The notes under the pieces were generated by a model that saw only the letters and a program-made list of their open reading frames with translations, ran no database searches and was not told the origin of the DNA. Source: Terriglobia bacterium (GTDB lineage Bacteria > Acidobacteriota > UBA6911). From it: 64,000 nucleotides of DNA. The position numbers and the translations under genes were made by a program. Below are positions 37,060-46,684 of the stretch, in pieces; positions within the stretch are counted from its first letter, which is position 1, and each line of letters starts with the position of its first letter. The DNA is taken from assembly GCA_020072565.1 (NCBI GenBank), contig JAIQGI010000004.1:124001-188000 (forward strand), given 5' to 3'.

Positions 37060-38088
37060 ATGCGCGCAGTCAGACTGTTTGAGCAAAAGCAGCCGTTGAA
37101 AATGCAGAAGATCGATGTCCCCCGCGTGGGCACGAAAGATGTCCTTGTCTGCGTCAAGGCAGCAGGTATCTGCCATTCAGATGCCCATTATCGGTCCGGC
37201 GTGACGAAGGTGGGGCCCATGCCCGTAACATTGGGCCACGAGGTCGCGGGATTGGTCGAAGAGGTTGGCTCGGAGGTATCCGCTTTCAAGCCGGGTGACC
37301 GGGTCTGCGTTCATTATCTGGTTTCTTGCGGGCAGTGTCATTACTGCAGCCGGGGTTGCGAGCAGTTTTGCGGCTCAGGAAAAATGATCGGCAAACATCG
37401 CGATGGCGGCTGGGCCGATTATATCAGCATGCCGGAACGCAGCATATTCCACCTGCCGCCTGAGATATCCATTGAGCAAGGCGCCGTCATGATGTGCTCA
37501 TCCTCCACCTCGCTCCATGCGCTGAAGAAGGCGCGAGTCAAGGGGGGTGAAACCGTCGCCGTTTTTGGAGTGGGAGGCTTGGGCGCCTCGGCGGTGCAAC
37601 TGGCAAAGGCGTTGGGTGCGCTTCAGGTGTATGCCGTGGACATCAACCCGGTCAAGCTGAGGCTGGCGGAGAGTTTTGGAGCGATCCCCATCGACGCCTC
37701 CAAGGGCGATCCCGTCAAGGAGATCCGGAGGCGGACTGAGGGCAGGGGTGTGGATGTGTCCGTCGAAGTGATTGGACTGCCACTGACCATGCGACAGGCT
37801 GTTCAATCGTTGGCAGTTCAGGGACGCGCTGCCATAGCAGGATTGAGCGACCGCACATTCGAGATCGCTTCCTATGGCGAGCTCCTGAGCCCGGAGGCCG
37901 AAGTGATCGGTGTGGCAGACCACTTGGCCCAGGAAATGCCGCTGCTCATCGAATTTGCGCAGCAGGGCAAGCTGAACCTGACCAATGTGATCACACACTC
38001 AGTGCCTCTTGATGCCGATGTGGTCAACGGGGTCCTGGATGAACTGGATCGGTACGGTGACCGCGTCCGCACGGTGATCGTGCCTTGA
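37060..38088 (+). CDS. Zinc-dependent alcohol dehydrogenase (MDR family)
   Basis: NAD(P)-dependent medium-chain dehydrogenase, 342 residues. The catalytic zinc motif is GHEVAG with Cys38 (AGICHSDAHY) as ligand. The structural zinc loop is SCGQCHYCSRGCEQFCG, and the cofactor Rossmann motif is VFGVGGLGASA near residue 170. VDINPVKLRLAESFGA ends in Asp after the second strand, suggesting NAD preference. GGAGGG lies about 13 bases before the ATG. Substrate unknown. The next gene begins within 31 bases. Confidence 0.92.
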   Translation: MRAVRLFEQKQPLKMQKIDVPRVGTKDVLVCVKAAGICHSDAHYRSGVTKVGPMPVTLGHEVAGLVEEVGSEVSAFKPGDRVCVHYLVSCGQCHYCSRGCEQFCGSGKMIGKHRDGGWADYISMPERSIFHLPPEISIEQGAVMMCSSSTSLHALKKARVKGGETVAVFGVGGLGASAVQLAKALGALQVYAVDINPVKLRLAESFGAIPIDASKGDPVKEIRRRTEGRGVDVSVEVIGLPLTMRQAVQSLAVQGRAAIAGLSDRTFEIASYGELLSPEAEVIGVADHLAQEMPLLIEFAQQGKLNLTNVITHSVPLDADVVNGVLDELDRYGDRVRTVIVP

Positions 38089-38118
38089 CTCTAGTAGCGG
38101 CTATTGCGGTGGGATCCC

Positions 38119-39615
38119 ATGTTGAGTTTGAGGGAAGTGCAGCGCGCCGCCAGGGTGACGGCAGCGCGACTTTCGGGAGCCAGGTTGCAGCGCCTTGTGC
38201 AGGCTGACAATCATCAGCTCATCCTGGAGTTCTACCGTCAGGCGGCGACGCATCTTGTGCTCTTGTCGTGCCGGCCGCGGTTCGCGCGCATCAGCGGTCT
38301 CCGGGAGATACCCAAGGCTCCGCCGGTTCCGCCGGCTTTCGCCCAGTTCCTGCGCGCTCATTTCAGCGGCGCTACCTTTGAGCACACCACAACCTCTCCG
38401 CACGACAGGCGCGTTGGAATCCGCCTGGGCTCTCACACCGGCGGATTCGAGATCGTTCTTTCCATCCTTGGCGCCAGGAGCAACATCTATCTGCTTGATG
38501 CGGACGGTGTCCTTCTGTACGCAATGCGCCCGCTGGCTGAAACCCGGCGCGCGTTGGTTATCGGGCGGCCCTGGATCGATCCGGAAGGGGGTCCGAAATC
38601 CGAAGGCGCCGATCGGTGGGAGCACATTCCCGACGACAGCTATCTGGAGGCCATCGAAGAAACCTATGCCGGCTTGGAGAGGATCGAAGATGCGGAGGTG
38701 CTCGGACGCCGGCTGGAATACGTCCTCAACAAGGAGGCGGAGTTTCTCGAGCGCAAGGCGGTGAACCTGCTCCAGGACCTAGGGGAGGCAGTTCAGGCAG
38801 AGGGCTACCGGCACAAGGGCGAACTGCTGAAACTGGCGCTGCACTCGATCCGGCCTGGTGCCGACTCCGTGACGGTCACCGATTTCGAGAGTGGAAGCCA
38901 GGTGGCGATTTCCCTTGACCCCAGATTGACGCCGGCAGAGAACCTGGCTGTCTACTTCAAGCGCTATCAAAAGGAGATCCGTGGGGCCAAAGCGCTTCAG
39001 GAACAGCTGCAAGTCTTGAGGGGGGCACAGGAGCAACTTGCCGATTTCCGGCGCCGGCTAAGCAGGATACCTGGGCTGCCGGCACCCGATCCTGCGGCAC
39101 TTGAGGCTCTGGCTGCCGAGCCGCGCATACGCAAGCTGCTATCCCGCGCCTACCCCGACCGGAAGCGGAGCGCACCCCGGACGGCGACGATTGAGCCGGG
39201 CAGAAAAGAAATCCCTGGCCGACTGCGCCCGAAGCGATACCGGACAGAGCAGGGGCTGGAGATATGGGTCGGGCGCAGCGAAGAGGGGAACGATTATCTG
39301 ACCACGCGGCTGGCACGCGGCAACGATCTCTTTTTTCATCTGGAGGGCTATCCCGGCAGTCACGTGATCCTGCGGACCGGAGGGAAAGGCGATCCGCCTG
39401 CCGAATCAATGCTCGATGCCTGCGAACTGGCGGTTCACTTCTCGAAGCTGAAGGACGCACGCCAGGCCGATGTTCACGTCGCCCCGGTCAAGAATGTCAG
39501 GAAGCCTAAAGGGGCGAAGCCGGGATTGGTGTATGTCACAGGCGGAAAGACGATCCACCTCAGGCGCGACGCGAAGCGCCTGGAGAACATCCTGGCGGCC
39601 CGGCTTGACGAATGA
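38119..39615 (+). CDS. rqcH: NFACT/RqcH-family ribosome quality-control protein
   Basis: RqcH recruits Ala-tRNA to stalled 50S subunits and adds C-terminal alanine tails. From ATG 38119 (MLSLREVQRAARV) it has 498 residues; an upstream ATG at 38104 is possible. The order is NFACT-N, helix-hairpin-helix, coiled coil (around LGRRLEYVLNKEAEFLERKAV and NLAVYFKRYQKEIRGAK), then NFACT-R (LEIWVGRSEEGNDYLTTRLA, DLFFHLEGYPGSHVIL). An Asp-Arg pair at 96-97 (HDRR) matches the functional D97-R98 of B. subtilis RqcH. The domain set is complete. Confidence 0.88.
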   Translation: MLSLREVQRAARVTAARLSGARLQRLVQADNHQLILEFYRQAATHLVLLSCRPRFARISGLREIPKAPPVPPAFAQFLRAHFSGATFEHTTTSPHDRRVGIRLGSHTGGFEIVLSILGARSNIYLLDADGVLLYAMRPLAETRRALVIGRPWIDPEGGPKSEGADRWEHIPDDSYLEAIEETYAGLERIEDAEVLGRRLEYVLNKEAEFLERKAVNLLQDLGEAVQAEGYRHKGELLKLALHSIRPGADSVTVTDFESGSQVAISLDPRLTPAENLAVYFKRYQKEIRGAKALQEQLQVLRGAQEQLADFRRRLSRIPGLPAPDPAALEALAAEPRIRKLLSRAYPDRKRSAPRTATIEPGRKEIPGRLRPKRYRTEQGLEIWVGRSEEGNDYLTTRLARGNDLFFHLEGYPGSHVILRTGGKGDPPAESMLDACELAVHFSKLKDARQADVHVAPVKNVRKPKGAKPGLVYVTGGKTIHLRRDAKRLENILAARLDE

Positions 39616-39706
39616 TCCGGATAAAGAGGCGGGGACGTCTGCCGGGAAATCCCTGCCGCTGTGCAGTCCCAGCGTCCTGTCATCTCGGCTGTTCCTGCTT
39701 TCAGGT

Positions 39707-39937
39707 CTAACTCACGTCCCGCGACTGGGGTTCGCCGCTTACGGCGGCACGCGGCTTCTTGGGGGCGTAAAGCTGGCATTCCAAGCCGGAGGCCTCGTAC
39801 ACCTGCAGTGAAGGACTCTTTTTAGATTTTAAGATGTGCGCCCGGCAGCCGTGAGGAAATTGGACATCCCAGGTAACGAGATAGTAGCGGCAATCGTGAC
39901 ATGCGACCGGCATGACTCGTGCGCAGGCTCGATTCAT
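39707..39937 (-). CDS. Small Cys-containing protein of unknown function
   Basis: A 76-residue protein, start uncertain (ATG 39937, ATG 39913 or TTG 39949). Characteristic CHDC followed by YYLVTWDVQFPHGCRAHILKSK and a Cys near the C-terminal third suggest a small metal-binding knuckle. I have seen similar short CxxC-TWD-PxGC proteins listed as hypothetical; no function is assigned. It follows the ATP-grasp gene on the same strand, about 120 bases downstream. Confidence 0.6.
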   Translation of the reverse strand: MNRACARVMPVACHDCRYYLVTWDVQFPHGCRAHILKSKKSPSLQVYEASGLECQLYAPKKPRAAVSGEPQSRDVS

Positions 39938-40057
39938 ATCGATGCTCAAAGCCCCTCAAACACTTATCGGGCATTCGCTCCCCCATGATTAGCGTATGCG
40001 GCAGCACAGGACGGTCCTCACGGGCCGGGGTTGGATTTCGGTTCAGATGCGGGTCAA

Positions 40058-41155
40058 TCAGTTGCCCCCGCGGGAGGGCTTCACGCGGCGCTTCTTCCTG
40101 CGCGCGAGTGCGAAGCCGACGATCTTGCCCAGGGTCTGGGAAAATGACATGCCGGCCCGTTCTGCGGATTCCATGAAGGAGACGCTTTCGGTGAGATCCG
40201 GGTTGGGATTGACTTCGAGCACACAGGGGGTGTCGGATTCGGTCAAGCGCATGTCGATCCGCGCGTAATCGCGGCAGAAGGTCGCCTGATAGGCCTGGAG
40301 CGCCTGTTCCCTCACTGTCTGCTCGACCTTCTTGGAAAGCTGAGCGGGACAGATGGCATGCACTTTGTGGTAGGCCTGATCCAGAGGATTCCATTTCACA
40401 TCGTAGGTGATAATGGCGGGATGGTCCTCCGGCAGGTCCGAAAAATCGAACTCAATGATCGGCAGCACCTGAGGCCGGTCATTGCCGAGGATTGCCACGT
40501 GCAGTTCTTTCCCCGGAATGAACTCTTCGATCAGCACGGGCGGATCGAACGACTCAAAAACAAGGTTGACACGGCTGACGAGCTGTCCGTAATCATATAC
40601 CACCGATCCAGCCTCGACCCCCAGGCTGGCATCCTCTTGCGCCGGTTTGACGATCAACGGGTATAGGAGACCATGCGCGCGCGGAACCTTGGGTGTGCGC
40701 AGGAGCCGATAGCCTGGTGTTGCGATCCCCTGCTTCATGAGGACTTGCTTTGTAATCGACTTGCGTTGGCAGAGATCGAGTGCAAAGGGCGCCGAGCCGG
40801 TGTACGGGATCTGGTAGAGGTCGAAAAGCGCGGCGATGGCCGACTCGAGCTGGGGATCGCTGTGGAACATCTCGACGAGATTGAAAATCACGTCGGGCGA
40901 GGTGTGGGCAAAGAGCCGCTGGAGTCGGGTGAGATCGTCTTCGATGTTGAGCAGAGTTACATGATAACCTTCTGTTTTTAGGGCGTTGACTATGGCATGG
41001 TATTCTTCCTGGACCGTCGCTACCTGGAGCGGGTATACGGGCGTGAAATCGAGAGTGGAGGGATCGATATCGCGCAGCTGCTCGTAATGGTCAACGCCGG
41101 TGTTGTTGTAAATGACGGCTACTGACGCCTGTTTGCTTTTGGAACGTCGGGTCAT
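40058..41155 (-). CDS. ATP-grasp ligase, D-Ala-D-Ala ligase-like
   Basis: Probable peptide- or amide-forming ATP-grasp enzyme. I start at ATG 41155 (MTRRSKSKQASVAVIYNN), giving 365 residues. Segments typical of the D-Ala-D-Ala ligase group are visible: DVIFNLVEMF, DLYQIPYTGSAPFALDLCQRK, PLIVKPAQEDASLGVE, LIEEFIPGKELHVAILG and the Mg-binding VLEVNPNPDLTE. The N-terminus and substrate loop differ from Ddl, and no mur genes are near, so it is unlikely to be the housekeeping Ddl. It is divergent from a C39-like peptidase gene, 156 bases apart. Confidence 0.82.
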   Translation of the reverse strand: MTRRSKSKQASVAVIYNNTGVDHYEQLRDIDPSTLDFTPVYPLQVATVQEEYHAIVNALKTEGYHVTLLNIEDDLTRLQRLFAHTSPDVIFNLVEMFHSDPQLESAIAALFDLYQIPYTGSAPFALDLCQRKSITKQVLMKQGIATPGYRLLRTPKVPRAHGLLYPLIVKPAQEDASLGVEAGSVVYDYGQLVSRVNLVFESFDPPVLIEEFIPGKELHVAILGNDRPQVLPIIEFDFSDLPEDHPAIITYDVKWNPLDQAYHKVHAICPAQLSKKVEQTVREQALQAYQATFCRDYARIDMRLTESDTPCVLEVNPNPDLTESVSFMESAERAGMSFSQTLGKIVGFALARRKKRRVKPSRGGN

Positions 41156-41311
41156 GAGAACATCAGCTCGGATTCCGGATGCGGGGCGTATCGCTGTATG
41201 CCCCGAAGGTTTTTTCGACGACAGGGTAGACGTACCTGCTATGCCTCGCGCATCGATTAAAGCAGAATTCTGCATTTTTGGGAAGGTTGGAAACCAATTA
41301 GGAGCCGATTC

Positions 41312-42187
41312 ATGGGATTTTCTCCGCAAACCAATCGCTGGCAGTGCGGGCCATTCGCACTGAAGCACGCTCTGATCATGCTGGGCATTCTTGCCGACGA
41401 AAGCGCCATCTCGAAGCTGTCGGGAGCGAACAGGCTCTCAGGCACGAACGAATTCCAACTGGCGCGGGCGGCGCGCAAGTTCGACTGCGATCTCCTGCTC
41501 GAGCGCAGCGAGGACTCAGGCGAGGCGCGGCGGGACCTGGTCGAGCACTTGCGCCTTGGCCTCCCCTGCCTGGTATGCATCAACGAGTGGAGTCATTGGG
41601 TGACGATTGTGAAGGAGGAGAAGGGCCGCTTTATCGTGCTCGACAGCCGTGACGTGGCGGTGCTGGTGATTCTCACCTGGAAGCAGCTTGAGAGCCGCTG
41701 GGTCTATCACCAGGAGGAGAAGGGCGAGGCAAAGACGCTGTATGACTTTCATCCCGTCATCCCTTTGTTCCGCACCCAGACGCGCGCTCGTGTGTCGCTG
41801 GCGCGCGCCCGGTTTTTGCGCCGACCCGAAAACAGGGATTTTGCCCGCCAGTGGGACAAGTACGTCGAAGACCTGCTGGCAATCTGCCGGGCCCGTACTC
41901 CCTTAAGCTCGAATATCCTTTCCCTCGGCGAGTTTCTCCGTCGCTATGGGGAGATGGTGCTGGACCAGGTGGCCTTCTGGCACGGATGGATCGAGCGCCG
42001 TCGGGCGGCGAAGGTGCTTGCGAACCTGCACTTTGTCGCAGACACCTATGGACTGGTCATTCACGAGGAAGATGAAAAGCGGGCGCTCGCGGGCATTACC
42101 TCACTCCTTACGCTCTGGGCTGGAGGGAGATACGGCGTGACCCCGGTCTATCCGGAGTCGCCGAGGAAGTCCCGCGCGAAAAACTGA
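41312..42187 (+). CDS. C39-like papain-fold cysteine peptidase
   Basis: 291 residues with a peptidase C39-like domain in the first 120. The predicted catalytic set is Gln11 and Cys12 (RWQCGPFALKHAL), His95 (EWSHWVTIV) and Asp111 (IVLDSRD). The remaining 170 residues are mostly helical and basic and resemble nothing I know. There is no signal peptide or transmembrane domain, unlike bacteriocin-exporting C39 ABC transporters, so it is probably cytoplasmic. AGGAG precedes the ATG. Divergent pairing with the ATP-grasp ligase suggests a joint job in making, trimming or removing a peptide tag. Confidence 0.75.
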   Translation: MGFSPQTNRWQCGPFALKHALIMLGILADESAISKLSGANRLSGTNEFQLARAARKFDCDLLLERSEDSGEARRDLVEHLRLGLPCLVCINEWSHWVTIVKEEKGRFIVLDSRDVAVLVILTWKQLESRWVYHQEEKGEAKTLYDFHPVIPLFRTQTRARVSLARARFLRRPENRDFARQWDKYVEDLLAICRARTPLSSNILSLGEFLRRYGEMVLDQVAFWHGWIERRRAAKVLANLHFVADTYGLVIHEEDEKRALAGITSLLTLWAGGRYGVTPVYPESPRKSRAKN

Positions 42188-42197
42188 AAAGGCGGCA

Positions 42198-42238
42198 ACT
42201 GCGAAACCCAAGAAAACCGCCCTCGCGGGTTTCGCAGT
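42198..42238. terminator. Bidirectional hairpin terminator
   Basis: A perfect 12-base stem, ACTGCGAAACCC (42198-42209) with GGGTTTCGCAGT (42227-42238), loop 17 bases. It sits between the convergent ends of the C39-like gene and the RND pump gene, so it suits both directions. Confidence 0.75.
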
Positions 42239-42248
42239 ATGGAACCCG

Positions 42249-45200
42249 TCAGCCGAGCGGCTCCGGCGGCGGCGCCGCAGCCGGAGCCTTGCCTGGCCGC
42301 CGCAGCCAGGCGAACAGGTGGGCCGGACGCCACTCCCGCAGATCGTCGAAGTAGGAATAGACCACCGGGGTGATCAGCAAGGTCAGCAGCAGGCAGAGAA
42401 TCTGTCCCCCGATGATCGTAACCGCCATGGAAGCCCGCGATCCGGCTCCGGCGCCTTTTCCAAACGCAATCGGGAGCATGCCCGCGATGATCGCGACGGT
42501 CGTCATCAGAATCGGCCGCAGCCGGACATGATTGGCGGCAATAATGGCATCATGACGTTCCATTCCCTGGGAGCGCAGCGTGTTGGTGTAGTCCACCTGA
42601 AGAATCGAGTTCTTCTTCACGATGCCGAACAACATCATCAGCCCGATGGCGCTGTAGACGTTGATCGTCATGCCGAACGCCATGAGTGCGAGCAGCCCTG
42701 CCGGCAGGCTGAGGGGCAAAGCCGTCATGATGCTCACCGGGTAGACGAAGCTGTTGAATTGGGAGGCGAGCACCATGTAGATAAAGGCTATGGCCAGTAG
42801 TATCGCTATTATGAAGTCATTGGAGGCCTCGGCGAGGGTCTTGGCGCTGCCGCCGAAAACCGCCATGTAGCCGGGCTTGAGATTGAGTTCCTCTACTTTT
42901 GTTTTGGTGGCATCGATGACCTGCATGAGCGGAACTCTGTCCAGATTGGCGTTCACTGAGATCTGGCGCTGGCGATTATAGCGATCGATGGAGGCGGGCC
43001 CGTTCTCCAGCGCCAGTTGTGCCACATCGCTCACCTTGACCGTGCCCAGATTGGACGGAATCAGCAACTCACCCATGAGTTTCGGGTTGTTGCGGAACTG
43101 CTCGTCGAGCCGCAGCTTCACCGAAAACTGGTCATCGCCCTCTTTGTATTTGGAGACTTCATTGCCCCCGACCAGCAGTCCGAGGCTGGAAGCGAGAGAG
43201 TCTATCCTCACGCCGAGGTCCGCGGCGCGCGCACGATCCACATTCACGCGCAACTCCTGCTGCGTCGGCTCGAAGTTGGTGTCGACGTCGACCACTCCCG
43301 GAATGGTTCTGACCTTGGCCATCAATTCCGTGACGTAGGCCTGGAGTTGCTCGATGTCGGGCCCCTGGATCAGCACATTGAGACGGTTCGCGCCCCCCCC
43401 GCCGCCGCCGCGGCCGCCGGCGCTTGACGCACCTGAAAGGTCAGTGCCGCCCGAAACACTGATGCGAGCTTGCCGGTATTTGCGGAGCACTATGCGCGCC
43501 CGGCGCATCATATCCTGCTGTGAGACCTTGCGGCTCTCGAGCGGCGTCAGGGCAACGTAAAAGTTCGCGCTGGCGGCGTTCACGTTGGTCAGGATCATCT
43601 GGACCTCGGGTCCCAGCCTTCTGAGGTCGGCTTCAATGGGGGTCACATACTGCTTGGTCCGCTCGAAACTGGTCCCTCTGGGCAACCTCACGTTTACGCT
43701 GAACTCGCTCTGATCATCGTCGGGCACGAGTTCCTTGCCGACCCTGGGAAACAGATAAGCGGCCGAAGCCGTGACGACAAGGGCGATGGCAACCATGACG
43801 ATGCGATGGCGCAGGGACCATCCGAGCATGTGCCCATAAACGCGGTCCACAAACGCATAAAGGCCGCGCGATTTCGATTTCTTCCCGTGTCCGCCGGCAT
43901 CCGCCGGCCGCAGCCAGGTCGCACAAAGCGCGGGCGTCAGAGTGAAAGAGATGAACATCGATATGAGGATTGCGCTGGCGGAGACGATGCCGAAACTGAA
44001 GAAATAGCGTCCGACCTGCCCGGTCATATACGCGACCGGCATAAAGATCACGACGAGCGACATAGTCGTCGCCATGACCGCGAGGCCGATTTCCGCGGTT
44101 GCCTTGGATGCTGCTTCCCGTGGCGGTGATCCGCGCTCCTCGACATAACGGAAGATGTTCTCCAACACTACGATGGCATCGTCGATCACGATTCCTGTGG
44201 CGAGCGACAGCGCCAGCATGGTCATGTTGTTCAAGGTGAAGCCGAGTGCCTTCATGACCGTGAAGGAGCCGATGATCGACGCGGGGATGGCGACAGCGGC
44301 AATCAGCGTGCTGCGGATGTTGCGGATGAAGACAAACACCACCACACTGGCCAGCAGGCCCCCCAAAATGAGGTGGAGCTGGATGTCCTCGAACGAGCGC
44401 CGGATAAAGCGCGACTGGTCGCGAATGGGGATCGCCCGTATGTCCGGCGGGAGGGAGGGTTTGAGCTTCTCCATCCGGTCCAGGACACGATCGACCACCT
44501 CAACAGTGTTGGTGCCCGACTGCTTCCGGATCATGAGCGAAACACACGGATTCCCTTCAAGGGTCGCCAGACTGCGGATCTCCTGGACCGTGTCGACCAC
44601 GCGCCCGATATCGGAGAAAGTGATCACGGACCCGTTCTTATACGCCATGATAATACGGTTGAAATCCGCCACGTTCTTGATGCGCCCCATCGTGCGCAGC
44701 GCGATCTCCGAGGGCCCGGCGATGAAGGTTCCCCCAGGTATCTCGACGTTCTGTCTCTCCACCGCTGACCGCACCTGGTCCACGGTCAGGCCGTAGGCGT
44801 TCAGGCGGTCGGCATTGAGCAGCAGCTGGATTTCCCGGTGCCGCTCGCCCATGAAAAGAACCTCGCCGACATCCTGCACCGTTTCGAGCACCTGCTTGAT
44901 CTTCTTGTCAACGATCTCGGTGATTTCCTTTTGGGAGCGCTGGCCCGAAATGACGAGCGTGAGGATCGGCGATGAATCCGGGTCCATTTTCTGGATTACC
45001 GGCGGCAGGGTGTCGCGGGGAAACTGGTTGACAATCGTCGCCACCTTGTCGCGCACATCCTGGGTTGCGGCCTCGATATCCCTTTCCAGGACGAACGTGA
45101 TGGTCACGCGCGAGGATCCCTGATCGGAGGTGGCACGCAATTCATCGATGCCGCTGATCGTGTTTACGACCTCTTCGATGGGCTTGGTGAGCTGGCTCTC

Positions 45201-45377
45201 GATCTCCTCGGCGCTTGCCCCCGGGAGACGGGTCATGACCGTGACCGTGGGATAGTCGGTCTTGGGCATCAAATCCAGACCAAGATTCCGGTAGGAGAAC
45301 AGGCCCAGCACCACGAGGGCGGTCGTCATCATGAAAGCGAAGACGGGTCGTCTGATGCTCACATCTGCCAACTTCAT
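42249..45377 (-). CDS. RND-family efflux transporter, HAE1/AcrB-like
   Basis: Proton-driven inner-membrane pump of a tripartite export system. At 1042 residues it has the duplicated RND plan: N-terminal helix (RRPVFAFMMTTALVVLG), large periplasmic loops (LPGASAEEIESQLTKPIEEVVNTI), and a TM4 proton-relay motif GIVIDDAIVVLENI carrying the paired Asp. A Gly-rich stretch (RGGGGGGANRL) lies in the second periplasmic loop. Its start overlaps the adaptor stop (ATGA at 45374-45377). No TolC-like outer-membrane gene is present here. Confidence 0.95.
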   Translation of the reverse strand: MKLADVSIRRPVFAFMMTTALVVLGLFSYRNLGLDLMPKTDYPTVTVMTRLPGASAEEIESQLTKPIEEVVNTISGIDELRATSDQGSSRVTITFVLERDIEAATQDVRDKVATIVNQFPRDTLPPVIQKMDPDSSPILTLVISGQRSQKEITEIVDKKIKQVLETVQDVGEVLFMGERHREIQLLLNADRLNAYGLTVDQVRSAVERQNVEIPGGTFIAGPSEIALRTMGRIKNVADFNRIIMAYKNGSVITFSDIGRVVDTVQEIRSLATLEGNPCVSLMIRKQSGTNTVEVVDRVLDRMEKLKPSLPPDIRAIPIRDQSRFIRRSFEDIQLHLILGGLLASVVVFVFIRNIRSTLIAAVAIPASIIGSFTVMKALGFTLNNMTMLALSLATGIVIDDAIVVLENIFRYVEERGSPPREAASKATAEIGLAVMATTMSLVVIFMPVAYMTGQVGRYFFSFGIVSASAILISMFISFTLTPALCATWLRPADAGGHGKKSKSRGLYAFVDRVYGHMLGWSLRHRIVMVAIALVVTASAAYLFPRVGKELVPDDDQSEFSVNVRLPRGTSFERTKQYVTPIEADLRRLGPEVQMILTNVNAASANFYVALTPLESRKVSQQDMMRRARIVLRKYRQARISVSGGTDLSGASSAGGRGGGGGGANRLNVLIQGPDIEQLQAYVTELMAKVRTIPGVVDVDTNFEPTQQELRVNVDRARAADLGVRIDSLASSLGLLVGGNEVSKYKEGDDQFSVKLRLDEQFRNNPKLMGELLIPSNLGTVKVSDVAQLALENGPASIDRYNRQRQISVNANLDRVPLMQVIDATKTKVEELNLKPGYMAVFGGSAKTLAEASNDFIIAILLAIAFIYMVLASQFNSFVYPVSIMTALPLSLPAGLLALMAFGMTINVYSAIGLMMLFGIVKKNSILQVDYTNTLRSQGMERHDAIIAANHVRLRPILMTTVAIIAGMLPIAFGKGAGAGSRASMAVTIIGGQILCLLLTLLITPVVYSYFDDLREWRPAHLFAWLRRPGKAPAAAPPPEPLG

Positions 45378-46684
45378 TTCTGCCGCCCTCCCCGACCCGG
45401 GCGTCCCGGTCCTCCCCGGCCCTCACCTTCAACGGAAGGGCCGGCTCCGCCCTTACCAACCGCAACTCGAACTCCCGTGGCCATTTCGCTCAGGCTGGTA
45501 GTTGCCAGAGTCTCATCCCCTTTGAGGCCGGAAATGATCTCGATACTGTCGCCTACGTGAGCCCCCAGAACCACAGACTGCTTTCTGACCACGTTCTTTT
45601 CAACCACGTATACCGAGGATTCTCCGGCCAAAGTAGACACCGCCGCTTCGGATACCGCGAGCACATTTTCGTCTTTCTGTGTGTGGATGACGCCCTTGGT
45701 GAAGAAACCGGGTTTCAACCGGCGATCATTGTTATCGACGAGGATCTCAACCGCGAAGGTGCGGGTTGTCTGGTCTACCGAGGGGCTGACGAAGGCCACC
45801 CTGCCCGGGAAGACCACATCCGGCAACGACTCCACCTTAAACTGCGCATTGAGGCCGGGTCGCATGAGCGCGGCATACCTCTCCTGGACCGCCGTTTTCA
45901 GCTTGAGCGGATTCATTTGCACTATGGTAACCACCGGCACATTCTGCGGAATGAACTCGCCGGGTTGCACCAGCCGCTCGCTGATCAGCCCGCCGATCGG
46001 AGCTCGAATCACCGCGTCGCTCAACTTCTTCTGCGCCAGCTCATATGCGGCGCGTCGCTGCTGCAGGGTGGCTTTCAGGCTCGCCACGGTCTCCACGGCC
46101 GCTTGATACGCGGCCTCGGTGACCTTGACTCTCGTCATAGCAGTGTCGTAGTCAGCCTTAGCGATCAGCCCTTTCTTGATCAGCTGGCCGGCACGCGCTG
46201 CCTGGGCGTGGGCGTCGTCGCGATTAGCGATGGCGGTGCGAATTGTTGATATCTCTTCGTCCGGCGGCGGATCATTCAAGCGCAGGCCGTCCATGCCCAA
46301 CTGCGCTTCGGTCTGGCGCAACAGGCCCTCGGCCTGACGAAGCGCCAGATCGAGCTCCCGTGGATCCAGTTTGACAAGTACCTGTCCAGGCTGCACTTCC
46401 TGCCCCATCTCCACCAGTATTTCCTGCACTCTCCCGGCGACTTCGCTGCTTACCTTGGCCTGATCAGGCGAAATCAGGGTGCCGGCAAGTTCCACCTGGC
46501 GCTGCACGGAGATGCGCTGGATGGAAGTGACTTCTACCCGAATGGGGGGTGGACCCTTAGGCGCCTGGGGCGTCTGCGACTCGCTCCGGTTGCAGCCGGT
46601 GGCCGCGACCGCGAGCGGCACCAGGACCGTCGTCACATACCAGATCAGGCGCTGGCCCGCCAATGTCCTTGGTCGTTCGGTCAT
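45374..46684 (-). CDS. RND periplasmic adaptor (membrane fusion protein), lipoprotein
   Basis: Links the RND pump to an outer-membrane channel. The 436-residue precursor has a hydrophobic signal and lipobox with Cys31 (VAATGC), so it is a periplasmic lipoprotein. A biotinyl-lipoyl half (GTLISPDQAKVSSEVAGRVQEILVEMGQEV), an alpha-hairpin (about 115-215), the second lipoyl half (GGLISERLVQPGEFI) and beta-barrel/membrane-proximal domains follow. The C-terminus is Gly-rich. First gene of the two-gene pump operon. Confidence 0.94.
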   Translation of the reverse strand: MTERPRTLAGQRLIWYVTTVLVPLAVAATGCNRSESQTPQAPKGPPPIRVEVTSIQRISVQRQVELAGTLISPDQAKVSSEVAGRVQEILVEMGQEVQPGQVLVKLDPRELDLALRQAEGLLRQTEAQLGMDGLRLNDPPPDEEISTIRTAIANRDDAHAQAARAGQLIKKGLIAKADYDTAMTRVKVTEAAYQAAVETVASLKATLQQRRAAYELAQKKLSDAVIRAPIGGLISERLVQPGEFIPQNVPVVTIVQMNPLKLKTAVQERYAALMRPGLNAQFKVESLPDVVFPGRVAFVSPSVDQTTRTFAVEILVDNNDRRLKPGFFTKGVIHTQKDENVLAVSEAAVSTLAGESSVYVVEKNVVRKQSVVLGAHVGDSIEIISGLKGDETLATTSLSEMATGVRVAVGKGGAGPSVEGEGRGGPGRPGRGGRQK

